From assembly GCF_018687715.1 (NCBI RefSeq), contig NC_056755.1, forward strand, positions 25,374,501 through 25,438,500: 64,000 nucleotides of DNA. Direction: 5' to 3'. A program made the translations under genes and the position numbers. Numbering within the stretch: the stretch's first letter is position 1; each line of letters opens with the position of its first letter. The DNA comes from Carya illinoinensis. Lineage: Eukaryota; Streptophyta; Magnoliopsida; Fagales; Juglandaceae. The notes under the pieces are model-generated. The model did not search any database, was not told the origin of the DNA, and saw only the letters and a list, made by a program, of their open reading frames with translations. Positions 47,560-61,845 of the stretch are shown piece by piece.

Positions 47560-48998
47560 TACAAATTTAATTGTTGTTGTTCATCCTTCATAGAGTGAAT
47601 TTGAAGATTACACTTGATCCAGCACATTTCGACAAAAGGAATGTCAATGGAACAGACAAGTCACAGCCAATCGCCACCTGCGCGCACCTCCATGTGCATT
47701 GCAACTAATCGGCCCAAAAGCCAACGCCCTTTACACCATTTTCTCAAGGGAAATCTCATCAAATGCGTCCATGATTAAAGCCTTACAGCTCATTTCTAGC
47801 ACTGAACGAATTGACTCGAATAAACCTATCTTTTCTATCACTGTTCCAATTGTAGCCCCCATTCAGCATACAAACGGTTTCCCTCAAGCCGAAGAAGTGC
47901 CACACGCCCCACATGTTCTCATCTCACCATGGTTGAGCTTCTAACTTGAGTTGAGGGCATTAATCAACTCACAAGTCAATAGTCATCTCTAAACCGTGTT
48001 TTCAGGTTAATTTCCTTTTTAATTCTTTCTTAGCTTATATATGTGGACCTTACGACTTCTATTCTTGTTCTTTATCAATCTAAGAGTGAATTAGTGGATT
48101 GGAATTGATCCACGACATTTCCGTTGAAGGAATGTCATTCCAACGCCCAAGTCCCCGCCAATCGCCACCTTGGTGCACATCCATGTGCATTGCAACTAAT
48201 CAGCCCCTAACCCATGCCTTTTATATTATTCTCTCAAGTGAAATCTCATGAAATGCCTCCCACCTTAACCCTTCCAGCTGATTGATAGAAATGGACGAAT
48301 TGGCCCCCGAACAGACCCGCCTTTTCTTTCGTTCTTCCAATCGCAGCCCACATAAGCCCCACCATCGGTTTCCATCGAGCCCAAGAAGTGCCACATGTCC
48401 TTCATGACCACAACCTGCCATTGTGAAGGTTTTAACTTAAGTTGACGGCATTAACAAACTTACAGGTGATTAGTCGTCTCTAAACGATGTTTTGAGCTTA
48501 ATTTTCTTATTAATTCATTCTCGCCTTTTTTATACGGACCTTATGACTTTTATTGTTGTTTTTCATCATTCATAGAGTGAATTAGAGGATTAGAATTGAT
48601 CCAACACATTTCAATAGATGGAATGCAATCCCACGTAGGTGCACCTGCATGTGCATTGGAACTAATCAGCCCAAAGCCCGAGCCTCTTAAACCATTTTCT
48701 CAAGGGCAATCTCACATCACATCCATCCCTCATTAACACTCCTGGTTCGTTTCAGGCATTGGACGAATTGGCTCGAAGAAACCCGTCTTTTCATGAATTC
48801 TTGCGCACATACGCCAAACCATTGGTTTTCCTCGAGCCTAGGATGTGCCACACGGCCCTAAAGTTCTCATTCCACCATTGTTAGGTTTCTGAATAAAGTT
48901 GAGGGCATTAATCAACTCACTAGTGATTAGTCATCACAAAACCTTGTTTGGAACATAATTGCCCTTTTAATTCTATCTCACCTTTTCTAAATGAGCCT
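47560..48998 (+). repeat. HOR unit 26
   Basis: Private ATTATTCTCTCAAG in B. GAATTAGAGGATT in C is shared with unit 27. From here on, C carries CGAAGAAA. Confidence 0.95.
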
Positions 48999-50437
48999 TA
49001 CAAATTTAATTGTTGTTGTTCATCCTTCATAGAGTGAATTTGAAGATTACACTTGATCCAGCACATTTCGACAAAAGGAATGTCAATGGAACAGACAAGT
49101 CACAGCCAATCGCCACCTGCGCGCACCTCCATGTGCATTGCAACTAATCGGCCCAAAAGCCAACGCCCTTTACACCATTTTCTCAAGGGAAATCTCATCA
49201 AATGCGTCCATGATTAAAGCCTTACAGCTCATTTCTAGCACTGAACGAATTGACTCGAATAAACCTATCTTTTCTATCACTGTTCCAATTGTAGCCCCCA
49301 TTCAGCATACAAACGGTTTCCCTCAAGCCGAAGAAGTGCCACACGCCCCACATGTTCTCATCTCACCATGGTTGAGCTTCTAACTTGAGTTGAGGGCATT
49401 AATCAACTCACAAGTCAATAGTCATCTCTAAACCGTGTTTTCAGGTTAATTTCCTTTTTAATTCTTTCTTAGCTTATATATGTGGACCTTACGACTTCTA
49501 TTCTTGTTCTTTATCAATCTAAGAGTGAATTAGTGGATTGGAATTGATCCACGACATTTCCGTTGAAGGAATGTCATTCCAACGCCCAAGTCCCCGCCAA
49601 TCGCCACCTTGGTGCACATCCATGTGCATTGCAACTAATCAGCCCCTAACCCATGCCTTTTATATTATTTTCTCAAGTGAAATCTCATGAAATGCCTCCC
49701 ACCTTAACCCTTCCAGCCGATTGATAGAAATGGACGAATTGGCCCCCGAACAGACCCGCCTTTTCTTTCGTTCTTCCAATCGCAGCCCACATAAGCCCCA
49801 CCATCGGTTTCCATCGAGCCCAAGAAGTGCCACATGTCCTTCATGACCACAACCTGCCATTGTGAAGGTTTTAACTTAAGTTGACGGCATTAACAAACTT
49901 ACAGGTGATTAGTCGTCTCTAAACGATGTTTTGAGCTTAATTTTCTTATTAATTCATTCTCGCCTTTTTTATACGGACCTTATGACTTTTATTGTTGTTT
50001 TTCATCATTCATAGAGTGAATTAGAGGATTAGAATTGATCCAACACATTTCAATAGATGGAATGCAATCCCACGTAGGTGCACCTGCATGTGCATTGGAA
50101 CTAATCAGCCCAAAGCCCGAGCCTCTTAAACCATTTTCTCAAGGGCAATCTCACATCACATCCATCCCTCATTAACACTCCTGGTTCGTTTCAGGCATTG
50201 GACGAATTGGCTCGAAGAAACCCGTCTTTTCGTGAATTCTTGCGCACATACGCCAAACCATTGGTTTTCCTCGAGCCTAGGATGTGCCACACGGCCCTAA
50301 AGTTCTCATTCCACCATTGTTAGGTTTCTGAATAAAGTTGAGGGCATTAATCAACTCACTAGTGATTAGTCATCACAAAACCTTGTTTGGAACATAATTG
50401 CCCTTTTAATTCTATCTCACCATTTCTAAATGAGCCT
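48999..50437 (+). repeat. HOR unit 27
   Basis: B has CCAGCCGATTG; C has GAATTAGAGG, the private TTTTCGTGAATT, and CACCATTTC at the unit end. Confidence 0.95.
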
Positions 50438-51876
50438 TACAAATTTAATTGTTGTTGTTCATCCTTCATAGAGTGAATTTGAAGATTACACTTGATCCAG
50501 CACATTTCGACAAAAGGAATGTCAATGGAACAGACAAGTCACAGCCAATCGCCACCTGCGCGCACCTCCATGTGCATTGCAACTAATCGGCCCAAAAGCC
50601 AACGCCCTTTACACCATTTTCTCAAGGGAAATCTCATCAAATGCGTCCATGATTAAAGCCTTACAGCTCATTTCTAGCACTGAACGAATTGACTCGAATA
50701 AACCTATCTTTTCTATCACTGTTCCAATTGTAGCCCCCATTCAGCATACAAACGGTTTCCCTCAAGCCGAAGAAGTGCCACACGCCCCACATGTTCTCAT
50801 CTCACCATGGTTGAGCTTCTAACTTGAGTTGAGGGCATTAATCAACTCACAAGTCAATAGTCATCTCTAAACCGTGTTTTCAGGTTAATTTCCTTTTTAA
50901 TTCTTTCTTAGCTTATATATGTGGACCTTACGACTTCTATTCTTGTTCTTTATCAATCTAAGAGTGAATTAGTGGATTGGAATTGATCCACGACATTTCC
51001 GTTGAAGGAATGTCATTCCAACGCCCAAGTCCCCGCCAATCGCCACCTTGGTGCACATCCATGTGCATTGCAACTAATCAGCCCCTAACCCATGCCTTTT
51101 ATATTATTTTCTCAAGTGAAATCTCATGAAATGCCTCCCACCTTAACCCTTCCAGCTGATTGATAGAAATGGACGAATTGGCCCCCGAACAGACCCGCCT
51201 TTTCTTTCGTTCTTCCAATCGCAGCCCACATAAGCCCCACCATCGGTTTCCATCGAGCCCAAGAAGTGCCACATGTCCTTCATGACCACAACCTGCCATT
51301 GTGAAGGTTTTAACTTAAGTTGACGGCATTAACAAACTTACAGGTGATTAGTCGTCTCTAAACGATGTTTTGAGCTTAATTTTCTTATTAATTCATTCTC
51401 GCCTTTTTTATACGGACCTTATGACTTTTATTGTTGTTTTTCATCATTCATAGAGTGAATTAGTGGATTAGAATTGATCCAACACATTTCAATAGATGGA
51501 ATGCAATCCCACGTAGGTGCACCTGCATGTGCATTGGAACTAATCAGCCCAAAGCCCGAGCCTCTTAAACCATTTTCTCAAGGGGAATCTCACATCACAT
51601 CCATCCCTCATTAACACTCCTGGTTCGTTTCAGGCATTGGACGAATTGGCTCGAAGAAACCCGTCTTTTCATGAATTCTTGCGCACATACGCCAAACCAT
51701 TGGTTTTCCTCGAGCCTAGGATGTGCCACACGGCCCTAAAGTTCTCATTCCACCATTGTTAGGTTTCTGAATAAAGTTGAGGGCATTAATCAACTCACTA
51801 GTGATTAGTCATCACAAAACCTTGTTTGGAACATAATTGCCCTTTTAATTCTATCTCACCTTTTCTAAATGAGCCT
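50438..51876 (+). repeat. HOR unit 28
   Basis: B has CCAGCTGATTG; C has AAGGGGAATCTC. Alternates with units 27 and 29. Confidence 0.95.
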
Positions 51877-53315
51877 TACAAATTTAATTGTTGTTGTTCA
51901 TCCTTCATAGAGTGAATTTGAAGATTACACTTGATCCAGCACATTTCGACAAAAGGAATGTCAATGGAACAGACAAGTCACAGCCAATCGCCACCTGCGC
52001 GCACCTCCATGTGCATTGCAACTAATCGGCCCAAAAGCCAACGCCCTTTACACCATTTTCTCAAGGGAAATCTCATCAAATGCGTCCATGATTAAAGCCT
52101 TACAGCTCATTTCTAGCACTGAACGAATTGACTCGAATAAACCTATCTTTTCTATCACTGTTCCAATTGTAGCCCCCATTCAGCATACAAACGGTTTCCC
52201 TCAAGCCGAAGAAGTGCCACACGCCCCACATGTTCTCATCTCACCATGGTTGAGCTTCTAACTTGAGTTGAGGGCATTAATCAACTCACAAGTCAATAGT
52301 CATCTCTAAACCGTGTTTTCAGGTTAATTTCCTTTTTAATTCTTTCTTAGCTTATATATGTGGACCTTACGACTTCTATTCTTGTTCTTTATCAATCTAA
52401 GAGTGAATTAGTGGATTGGAATTGATCCACGACATTTCCGTTGAAGGAATGTCATTCCAACGCCCAAGTCCCCGCCAATCGCCACCTTGGTGCACATCCA
52501 TGTGCATTGCAACTAATCAGCCCCTAACCCATGCCTTTTATATTATTTTCTCAAGTGAAATCTCATGAAATGCCTCCCACCTTAACCCTTCCAGCCGATT
52601 GATAGAAATGGACGAATTGGCCCCCGAACAGACCCGCCTTTTCTTTCGTTCTTCCAATCGCAGCCCACATAAGCCCCACCATCGGTTTCCATCGAGCCCA
52701 AGAAGTGCCACATGTCCTTCATGACCACAACCTGCCATTGTGAAGGTTTTAACTTAAGTTGACGGCATTAACAAACTTACAGGTGATTAGTCGTCTCTAA
52801 ACGATGTTTTGAGCTTAATTTTCTTATTAATTCATTCTCGCCTTTTTTATACGGACCTTATGACTTTTATTGTTGTTTTTCATCATTCATAGAGTGAATT
52901 AGTGGATTAGAATTGATCCAACACATTTCAATAGATGGAATGCTATCCCACGTAGGTGCACCTGCATGTGCATTGGAACTAATCAGCCCAAAGCCCGAGC
53001 CTCTTAAACCATTTTCTCAAGGGCAATCTCACATCACATCCATCCCTCATTAACACTCCTGGTTCGTTTCAGGCATTGGACGAATTGGCTCGAAGAAACC
53101 CGTCTTTTCATGAATTCTTGCGCACATACGCCAAACCATTGGTTTTCCTCGAGCCTAGGATGTGCCACACGGCCCTAAAGTTCTCATTCCACCATTGTTA
53201 GGTTTCTGAATAAAGTTGAGGGCATTAATCAACTCACTAGTGATTAGTCATCACAAAACCTTGTTTGGAACATAATTGCCCTTTTAATTCTATCTCACCT
53301 TTTCTAAATGAGCCT
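51877..53315 (+). repeat. HOR unit 29
   Basis: B has CCAGCCGATTG; C has GAATGCTATCCC. Confidence 0.95.
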
Positions 53316-54754
53316 TACAAATTTAATTGTTGTTGTTCATCCTTCATAGAGTGAATTTGAAGATTACACTTGATCCAGCACATTTCGACAAAAGGAATGT
53401 CAATGGAACAGACAAGTCACAGCCAATCGCCACCTGCGCGCACCTCCATGTGCATTGCAACTAATCGGCCCAAAAGCCAACGCCCTTTACACCATTTTTT
53501 CAAGGGAAATCTCATCAAATGCGTCCATGATTAAAGCCTTACAGCTCATTTCTAGCACTGAACGAATTGACTCGAATAAACCTATCTTTTCTATCACTGT
53601 TCCAATTGTAGCCCCCATTCAGCATACAAACGGTTTCCCTCAAGCCAAAGAAGTGCCACACGCCCCACATGTTCTCATCTCACCATGGTTGAGCTTCTAA
53701 CTTGAGTTGAGGGCATTAATCAACTCACAAGTCAATAGTCATCTCTAAACCGTGTTTTCAGGTTAATTTCCTTTTTAATTCTTTCTTAGCTTATATATGT
53801 GGACCTTACGACTTCTATTCTTGTTCTTTATCAATCTAAGAGTGAATTAGTGGATTGGAATTGATCCACGACATTTCCGTTGAAGGAATGTCATTCCAAC
53901 ACCCAAGTCCCCGCCAATCGCCACCTTGGTGCACATCCATGTGCATTGCATCTAATCAGCCCCTAACCCATGCCTTTTATATTATTTTCTCAAGTGAAAT
54001 CTCATGAAATGCCTCCCACCTTAACCCTTCCAGCTGATTGATAGAAATGGACGAATTGGCCCCCGAACAGACCCGCCTTTTCTTTCGTTCTTCCAATCGC
54101 AGCCCACATAAGCCCCACCATCGGTTTCCATCGAGCCCAAGAAGTGCCACATGTCCTTCATGACCACAACCTGCCATTGTGAAGGTTTTAACTTAAGTTG
54201 ACGGCATTAACAAACTTACAGGTGATTAGTCGTCTCTAAACGATGTTTTGAACTTAATTTTCTTATTAATTCATTCTCGCCTTTTTTATACGGACCTTAT
54301 GACTTTTATTGTTGTTTTTCATCATTCATAGAGTGAATTAGTGGATTAGAATTGATCCAACACATTTCAATAGATGGAATGCAATCCCACGTAGGTGCAC
54401 CTGCATGTGCATTGGAACTAATCAGCCCAAAGCCCGAGCCTCTTAAACCATTTTCTCAAGGGGAATCTCACATCACATCCATCCCTCATTAACACTCCTG
54501 GTTCGTTTCAGGCATTGGACGAATTGGCTCGAAGAAACCCGTCTTTTCATGAATTCTTGCGCACATACGCCAAACCATTGGTTTTCCTCGAGCCTAGGAT
54601 GTGCCACACGGCCCTAAAGTTCTCATTCCACCATTGTTAGGTTTCTGAATAAAGTTGAGGGCATTAATCAACTCACTAGTGATTAGTCATCACAAAACCT
54701 TGTTTGGAACATAATTGCCCTTTTAATTCTATCTCACCTTTTCTAAATGAGCCT
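53316..54754 (+). repeat. HOR unit 30
   Basis: Has TTTTGAACTTAAT and AAGGGGAATCTC, as in unit 33. Private ATTTTTTCAAGG, AAGCCAAAGAAG, CCAACACCC and GCATCTAATC. Confidence 0.95.
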
Positions 54755-56167
54755 TACAAATTTAATTGTTGTTGTTCATCCTTCATAGAGTGAATTTGAA
54801 GATTACACTTGATCCAGCACATTTCGACAAAAGGAATGTCAATGGAACAGACAAGTCACAGCCAATCGCCACCTGCGCGCACCTCCATGTGCATTGCAAC
54901 TAATCGGCCCAAAAGCCAACGCCCTTTACACCATTTTCTCAAGGGAAATCTCATCAAATGCGTCCATGATTAAAGCCTTACAGCTCATTTCTAGCACTGA
55001 ACGAATTGACTCGAATAAACCTATCTTTTCTATCACTGTTCCAATTGTAGCCCCCATTCAGCATACAAACGGTTTCCCTCAAGCCGAAGAAGTGCCACAC
55101 GCCCCACATGTTCTCATCTCACCATGGTTGAGCTTCTAACTTGAGTTGAGGGCATTAATCAACTCACAAGTCAATAGTCATCTCTAAACCGTGTTTTCAG
55201 GTTAATTTCCTTTTTAATTCTTTCTTAGCTTATATATGTGGACCTTACGACTTCTATTCTTGTTCTTTATCAATCTAAGAGTGAATTAGTGGATTGGAAT
55301 TGATCCACGACATTTCCGTTGAAGGAATGTCATTCCAACGCCCAAGTCCCCGCCAATCGCCACCTTGGTGCACATCCATGTGCATTGCAACTAATCAGCC
55401 CCTAACCCATGCCTTTTATATTATTTTCTCAAGTGAAATCTCATGAAATGCCTCCCACCTTAACCCTTCCAGCCGATTGATAGAAATGGACGAATTGGCC
55501 CCCGAACAGACCCGCCTTTTCTTTCGTTCTTCCAATCGCAGCCCACATAAGCCCCACCATCGGTTTCCATCGAGCCCAAGAAGTGCCACATGTCCTTCAT
55601 GACCACAACCTGCCATTGTGAAGGTTTTAACTTAAGTTGACGGCATTAACAAACTTACAGGTGATTAGTCGTCTCTAAACGATGTTTTGAGCTTAATTTT
55701 CTTATTAATTCATTCTCGCCTTTTTTATACGGACCTTATGACTTTTATTGTTGTTTTTCATCATTCATAGAGTGAATTAGTGGATTAGAATTGATCCAAC
55801 ACATTTCAATAGATGGAATGCTATCCCACGTAGGTGCACCTGCATGTGCATTGGAACTAATCAGCCCAAAGCCCGAGCCTCTTAAACCATTTTCTCAAGG
55901 GCAATCTCACATCACATCCATCCCTCATTAACACTCCTGGTTCGTTTCAGGCATTGGACGAATTGGCTCGAAGAAACCCGTCTTTTCATGAATTCTTGCG
56001 CACATACGCCAAACCATTGGTTTTCCTCGAGCCTAGGATGTGCCACACGGCCCTAAAGTTCTCAATCCACCATTGTTAGGTTTCTGAATAAAGTTGAGGT
56101 CATCACAAAACCTTGTTCGGAACATAATTGCCCTTTTAATTCTATCTCACCTTTTCTAAATGAGCCT
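54755..56167 (+). repeat. HOR unit 31 (1,413 bp)
   Basis: 26-bp deletion in C at 56099/56100, together with CCAGCCGATTG, GAATGCTATCCC, CTCAATCCACC and TTGTTCGGAAC. The same set occurs in unit 34. Confidence 0.95.
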
Positions 56168-57580
56168 TACAAATTTAATTGTTGTTGTTCATCCTTCATA
56201 GAGTGAATTTGAAGATTACACTTGATCCAGCACATTTCGACAAAAGGAATGTCAATGGAACAGACAAGTCACAGCCAATCGCCACCTGCGCGCACCTCCA
56301 TGTGCATTGCAACTAATCGGCCCAAAAGCCAACGCCCTTTACACCATTTTCTCAAGGGAAATCTCATCAAATGCGTCCATGATTAAAGCCTTACAGCTCA
56401 TTTCTAGCACTGAACGAATTGACTCGAATAAACCTATCTTTTCTATCACTGTTCCAATTGTAGCCCCCATTCAGCATACAAACGGTTTCCCTCAAGCCGA
56501 AGAAGTGCCACACGCCCCACATGTTCTCATCTCACCATGGTTGAGCTTCTAACTTGAGTTGAGGGCATTAATCAACTCACAAGTCAATAGTCATCTCTAA
56601 ACCGTGTTTTCAGGTTAATTTCCTTTTTAATTCTTTCTTAGCTTATATATGTGGACCTTACGACTTCTATTCTTGTTCTTTATCAATCTAAGAGTGAATT
56701 AGTGGATTGGAATTGATCCACGACATTTCCGTTGAAGGAATGTCATTCCAACGCCCAAGTCCCCGCCAATCGCCACCTTGGTGCACATCCATGTGCATTG
56801 CAACTAATCAGCCCCTAACCCATGCCTTTTATATTATTTTCTCAAGTGAAATCTCATGAAATGCCTCCCACCTTAACCCTTCCAGCTGATTGATAGAAAT
56901 GGACGAATTGGCCCCCGAACAGACCCGCCTTTTCTTTCGTTCTTCCAATCGCAGCCCACATAAGCCCCACCATCGGTTTCCATCGAGCCCAAGAAGTGCC
57001 ACATGTCCTTCATGACCACAACCTGCCATTGTGAAGGTTTTAACTTAAGTTGACGGCATTAACAAACTTACAGGTGATTAGTCGTCTCTAAACGATGTTT
57101 TGAGCTTAATTTTCTTATTAATTCATTCTCGCCTTTTTTATACGGACCTTATGACTTTTATTGTTGTTTTTCATCATTCATAGAGTGAATTAGTGGATTA
57201 GAATTGATCCAACACATTTCAATAGATGGAATGCTATCCCACGTAGGTGCACCTGCATGTGCATTGGAACTAATCAGCCCAAAGCCCGAGCCTCTTAAAC
57301 CATTTTCTCAAGGGCAATCTCACATCACATCCATCCCTCATTAACACTCCTGGTTCGTTTCAGGCATTGGACGAATTGGCTCGAAGAAACCCGTCTTTTC
57401 ATGAATTCTTGCGCACATACGCCAAACCATTGGTTTTCCTCGAGCCTAGGATGTGCCACACGGCCCTAAAGTTCTCATTCCACCATTGTTAGGTTTCTGA
57501 ATAAAGTTGAGGTCATCACAAAACCTTGTTTGGAACATAATTGCCCTTTTAATTCTATCTCACCTTTTCTAAATGAGCCT
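56168..57580 (+). repeat. HOR unit 32 (1,413 bp)
   Basis: 26-bp deletion at 57512/57513, with GAATGCTATCCC but with CTCATTCCACC and TTGTTTGGAAC. Same set as unit 35. Confidence 0.95.
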
Positions 57581-59019
57581 TACAAATTTAATTGTTGTTG
57601 TTCATCCTTCATAGAGTGAATTTGAAGATTACACTTGATCCAGCACATTTCGACAAAAGGAATGTCAATGGAACAGACAAGTCACAGCCAATCGCCACCT
57701 GCGCGCACCTCCATGTGCATTGCAACTAATCGGCCCAAAAGCCAACGCCCTTTACACCATTTTCTCAAGGGAAATCTCATCAAATGCGTCCATGATTAAA
57801 GCCTTACAGCTCATTTCTAGCACTGAACGAATTGACTCGAATAAACCTATCTTTTCTATCACTGTTCCAATTGTAGCCCCCATTCAGCATACAAACGGTT
57901 TCCCTCAAGCCGAAGAAGTGCCACACGCCCCACATGTTCTCATCTCACCATGGTTGAGCTTCTAACTTGAGTTGAGGGCATTAATCAACTCACAAGTCAA
58001 TAGTCATCTCTAAACCGTGTTTTCAGGATAATTTCCTTTTTAATTCTTTCTTAGCTTATATATGTGGACCTTACGACTTCTATTCTTGTTCTTTATCAAT
58101 CTAAGAGTGAATTAGTGGATTGGAATTGATCCACGACATTTCCGTTGAAGGAATGTCATTCCAACGCCCAAGTCCCCGCCAATCGCCACCTTGGTGCACA
58201 TCCATGTGCATTGCAACTAATCAGCCCCTAACCCATGCCTTTTATATTATTTTCTCAAGTGAAATCTCATGAAATGCCTCCCACCTTAACCCTTCCAGCT
58301 GATTGATAGAAATGGACGAATTGGCCCCCGAACAGACCCGCCTTTTCTTTCGTTCTTCCAATCGCAGCCCACATAAGCCCCACCATCGGTTTCCATCGAG
58401 CCCAAGAAGTGCCACATGTCCTTCATGACCACAACCTGCCATTGTGAAGGTTTTAACTTAAGTTGACGGCATTAACAAACTTACAGGTGATTAGTCGTCT
58501 CTAAACGATGTTTTGAACTTAATTTTCTTATTAATTCATTCTCGCCTTTTTTATACGGACCTTATGACTTTTATTGTTGTTTTTCATCATTCATAGAGTG
58601 AATTAGTGGATTAGAATTGATCCAACACATTTCAATAGATGGAATGCAATCCCACGTAGGTGCACCTGCATGTGCATTGGAACTAATCAGCCCAAAGCCC
58701 GAGCCTCTTAAACCATTTTCTCAAGGGGAATCTCACATCACATCCATCCCTCATTAACACTCCTGGTTCGTTTCAGGCATTGGACGAATTGGCTCGAAGA
58801 AACCCGTCTTTTCATGAATTCTTGCGCACATACGCCAAACCATTGGTTTTCCTCGAGCCTAGGATGTGCCACACGGCCCTAAAGTTCTCATTCCACCATT
58901 GTTAGGTTTCTGAATAAAGTTGAGGGCATTAATCAACTCACTAGTGATTAGTCATCACAAAACCTTGTTTGGAACATAATTGCCCTTTTAATTCTATCTC
59001 ACCTTTTCTAAATGAGCCT
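57581..59019 (+). repeat. HOR unit 33
   Basis: Full length; TTTTGAACTTAAT and AAGGGGAATCTC as in unit 30; private TTCAGGATAATTT. Confidence 0.95.
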
Positions 59020-60432
59020 TACAAATTTAATTGTTGTTGTTCATCCTTCATAGAGTGAATTTCAAGATTACACTTGATCCAGCACATTTCGACAAAAGGA
59101 ATGTCAATGGAACAGACAAGTCACAGCCAATCGCCACCTGCGCGCACCTCCATGTGCATTGCAACTAATCGGCCCAAAAGCCAACGCCCTTTACACCATT
59201 TTCTCAAGGGAAATCTCATCAAATGCGTCCATGATTAAAGCCTTACAGCTCATTTCTAGCACTGAACGAATTGACTCGAATAAACCTATCTTTTCTATCA
59301 CTGTTCCAATTGTAGCCCCCATTCAGCATACAAACGGTTTCCCTCAAGCCGAAGAAGTGCCACACGCCCCACATGTTCTCATCTCACCATGGTTGAGCTT
59401 CTAACTTGAGTTGAGGGCATTAATCAACTCACAAGTCAATAGTCATCTCTAAACCGTGTTTTCAGGTTAATTTCCTTTTTAATTCTTTCTTAGCTTATAT
59501 ATGTGGACCTTACGACTTCTATTCTTGTTCTTTATCAATCTAAGAGTGAATTAGTGGATTGGAATTGATCCACGACATTTCCGTTGAAGGAATGTCATTC
59601 CAACGCCCAAGTCCCCGCCAATCGCCACCTTGGTGCACATCCATGTGCATTGCAACTAATCAGCCCCTAACCCATGCCTTTTATATTATTTTCTCAAGTG
59701 AAATCTCATGAAATGCCTCCCACCTTAACCCTTCCAGCCGATTGATAGAAATGGACGAATTGGCCCCCGAACAGACCCGCCTTTTCTTTCGTTCTTCCAA
59801 TCGCAGCCCACATAAGCCCCACCATCGGTTTCCATCGAGCCCAAGAAGTGCCACATGTCCTTCATGACCACAACCTGCCATTGTGAAGGTTTTAACTTAA
59901 GTTGACGGCATTAACAAACTTACAGGTGATTAGTCGTCTCTAAACGATGTTTTGAGCTTAATTTTCTTATTAATTCATTCTCGCCTTTTTTATACGGACC
60001 TTATGACTTTTATTGTTGTTTTTCATCATTCATAGAGTGAATTAGTGGATTAGAATTGATCCAACACATTTCAATAGATGGAATGCTATCCCACGTAGGT
60101 GCACCTGCATGTGCATTGGAACTAATCAGCCCAAAGCCCGAGCCTCTTAAACCATTTTCTCAAGGGCAATCTCACATCACATCCATCCCTCATTAACACT
60201 CCTGGTTCGTTTCAGGCATTGGACGAATTGGCTCGAAGAAACCCGTCTTTTCATGAATTCTTGCGCACATACGCCAAACCATTGGTTTTCCTCGAGCCTA
60301 GGATGTGCCACACGGCCCTAAAGTTCTCAATCCACCATTGTTAGGTTTCTGAATAAAGTTGAGGTCATCACAAAACCTTGTTCGGAACATAATTGCCCTT
60401 TTAATTCTATCTCACCTTTTCTAAATGAGCCT
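59020..60432 (+). repeat. HOR unit 34 (1,413 bp)
   Basis: Duplicate of unit 31 at a distance of 4,265 bp; deletion junction at 60364/60365; private GAATTTCAAGATT. Confidence 0.95.
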
Positions 60433-61845
60433 TACAAATTTAATTGTTGTTGTTCATCCTTCATAGAGTGAATTTGAAGATTACACTTGATCCAGCACAT
60501 TTCGACAAAAGGAATGTCAATGGAACAGACAAGTCACAGCCAATCGCCACCTGCGCGCACCTCCATGTGCATTGCAACTAATCGGCCCAAAAGCCAACGC
60601 CCTTTACACCATTTTCTCAAGGGAAATCTCATCAAATGCGTCCATGATTAAAGCCTTACAGCTCATTTCTAGCACTGAACGAATTGACTCGAATAAACCT
60701 ATCTTTTCTATCACTGTTCCAATTGTAGCCCCCATTCAGCATACAAACGGTTTCCCTCAAGCCGAAGAAGTGCCACACGCCCCACATGTTCTCATCTCAC
60801 CATGGTTGAGCTTCTAACTTGAGTTGAGGGCATTAATCAACTCACAAGTCAATAGTCATCTCTAAACCGTGTTTTCAGGTTAATTTCCTTTTTAATTCTT
60901 TCTTAGCTTATATATGTGGACCTTACGACTTCTATTCTTGTTCTTTATCAATCTAAGAGTGAATTAGTGGATTGGAATTGATCCACGACATTTCCGTTGA
61001 AGGAATGTCATTCCAACGCCCAAGTCCCCGCCAATCGCCACCTTGGTGCACATCCATGTGCATTGCAACTAATCAGCCCCTAACCCATGCCTTTTATATT
61101 ATTTTCTCAAGTGAAATCTCATGAAATGCCTCCCACCTTAACCCTTCCAGCTGATTGATAGAAATGGACGAATTGGCCCCCGAACAGACCCGCCTTTTCT
61201 TTCGTTCTTCCAATCGCAGCCCACATAAGCCCCACCATCGGTTTCCATCGAGCCCAAGAAGTGCCACATGTCCTTCATGACCACAACCTGCCATTGTGAA
61301 GGTTTTAACTTAAGTTGACGGCATTAACAAACTTACAGGTGATTAGTCGTCTCTAAACGATGTTTTGAGCTTAATTTTTTTATTAATTCATTCTCGCCTT
61401 TTTTATACGGACCTTATGACTTTTATTGTTGTTTTTCATCATTCATAGAGTGAATTAGTGGATTAGAATTGATCCAACACATTTCAATAGATGGAATGCT
61501 ATCCCACGTAGGTGCACCTGCATGTGCATTGGAACTAATCAGCCCAAAGCCCGAGCCTCTTAAACCATTTTCTCAAGGGCAATCTCACATCACATCCATC
61601 CCTCATTAACACTCCTGGTTCGTTTCAGGCATTGGACGAATTGGCTCGAAGAAACCCGTCTTTTCATGAATTCTTGCGCACATACGCCAAACCATTGGTT
61701 TTCCTCGAGCCTAGGATGTGCCACACGGCCCTAAAGTTCTCATTCCACCATTGTTAGGTTTCTGAATAAAGTTGAGGTCATCACAAAACCTTGTTTGGAA
61801 CATAATTGCCCTTTTAATTCTATCTCACCTTTTCTAAATGAGCCT
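60433..61845 (+). repeat. HOR unit 35 (1,413 bp)
   Basis: Duplicate of unit 32 at 4,265 bp; deletion junction at 61777/61778; private TTAATTTTTTTATT. Confidence 0.95.
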
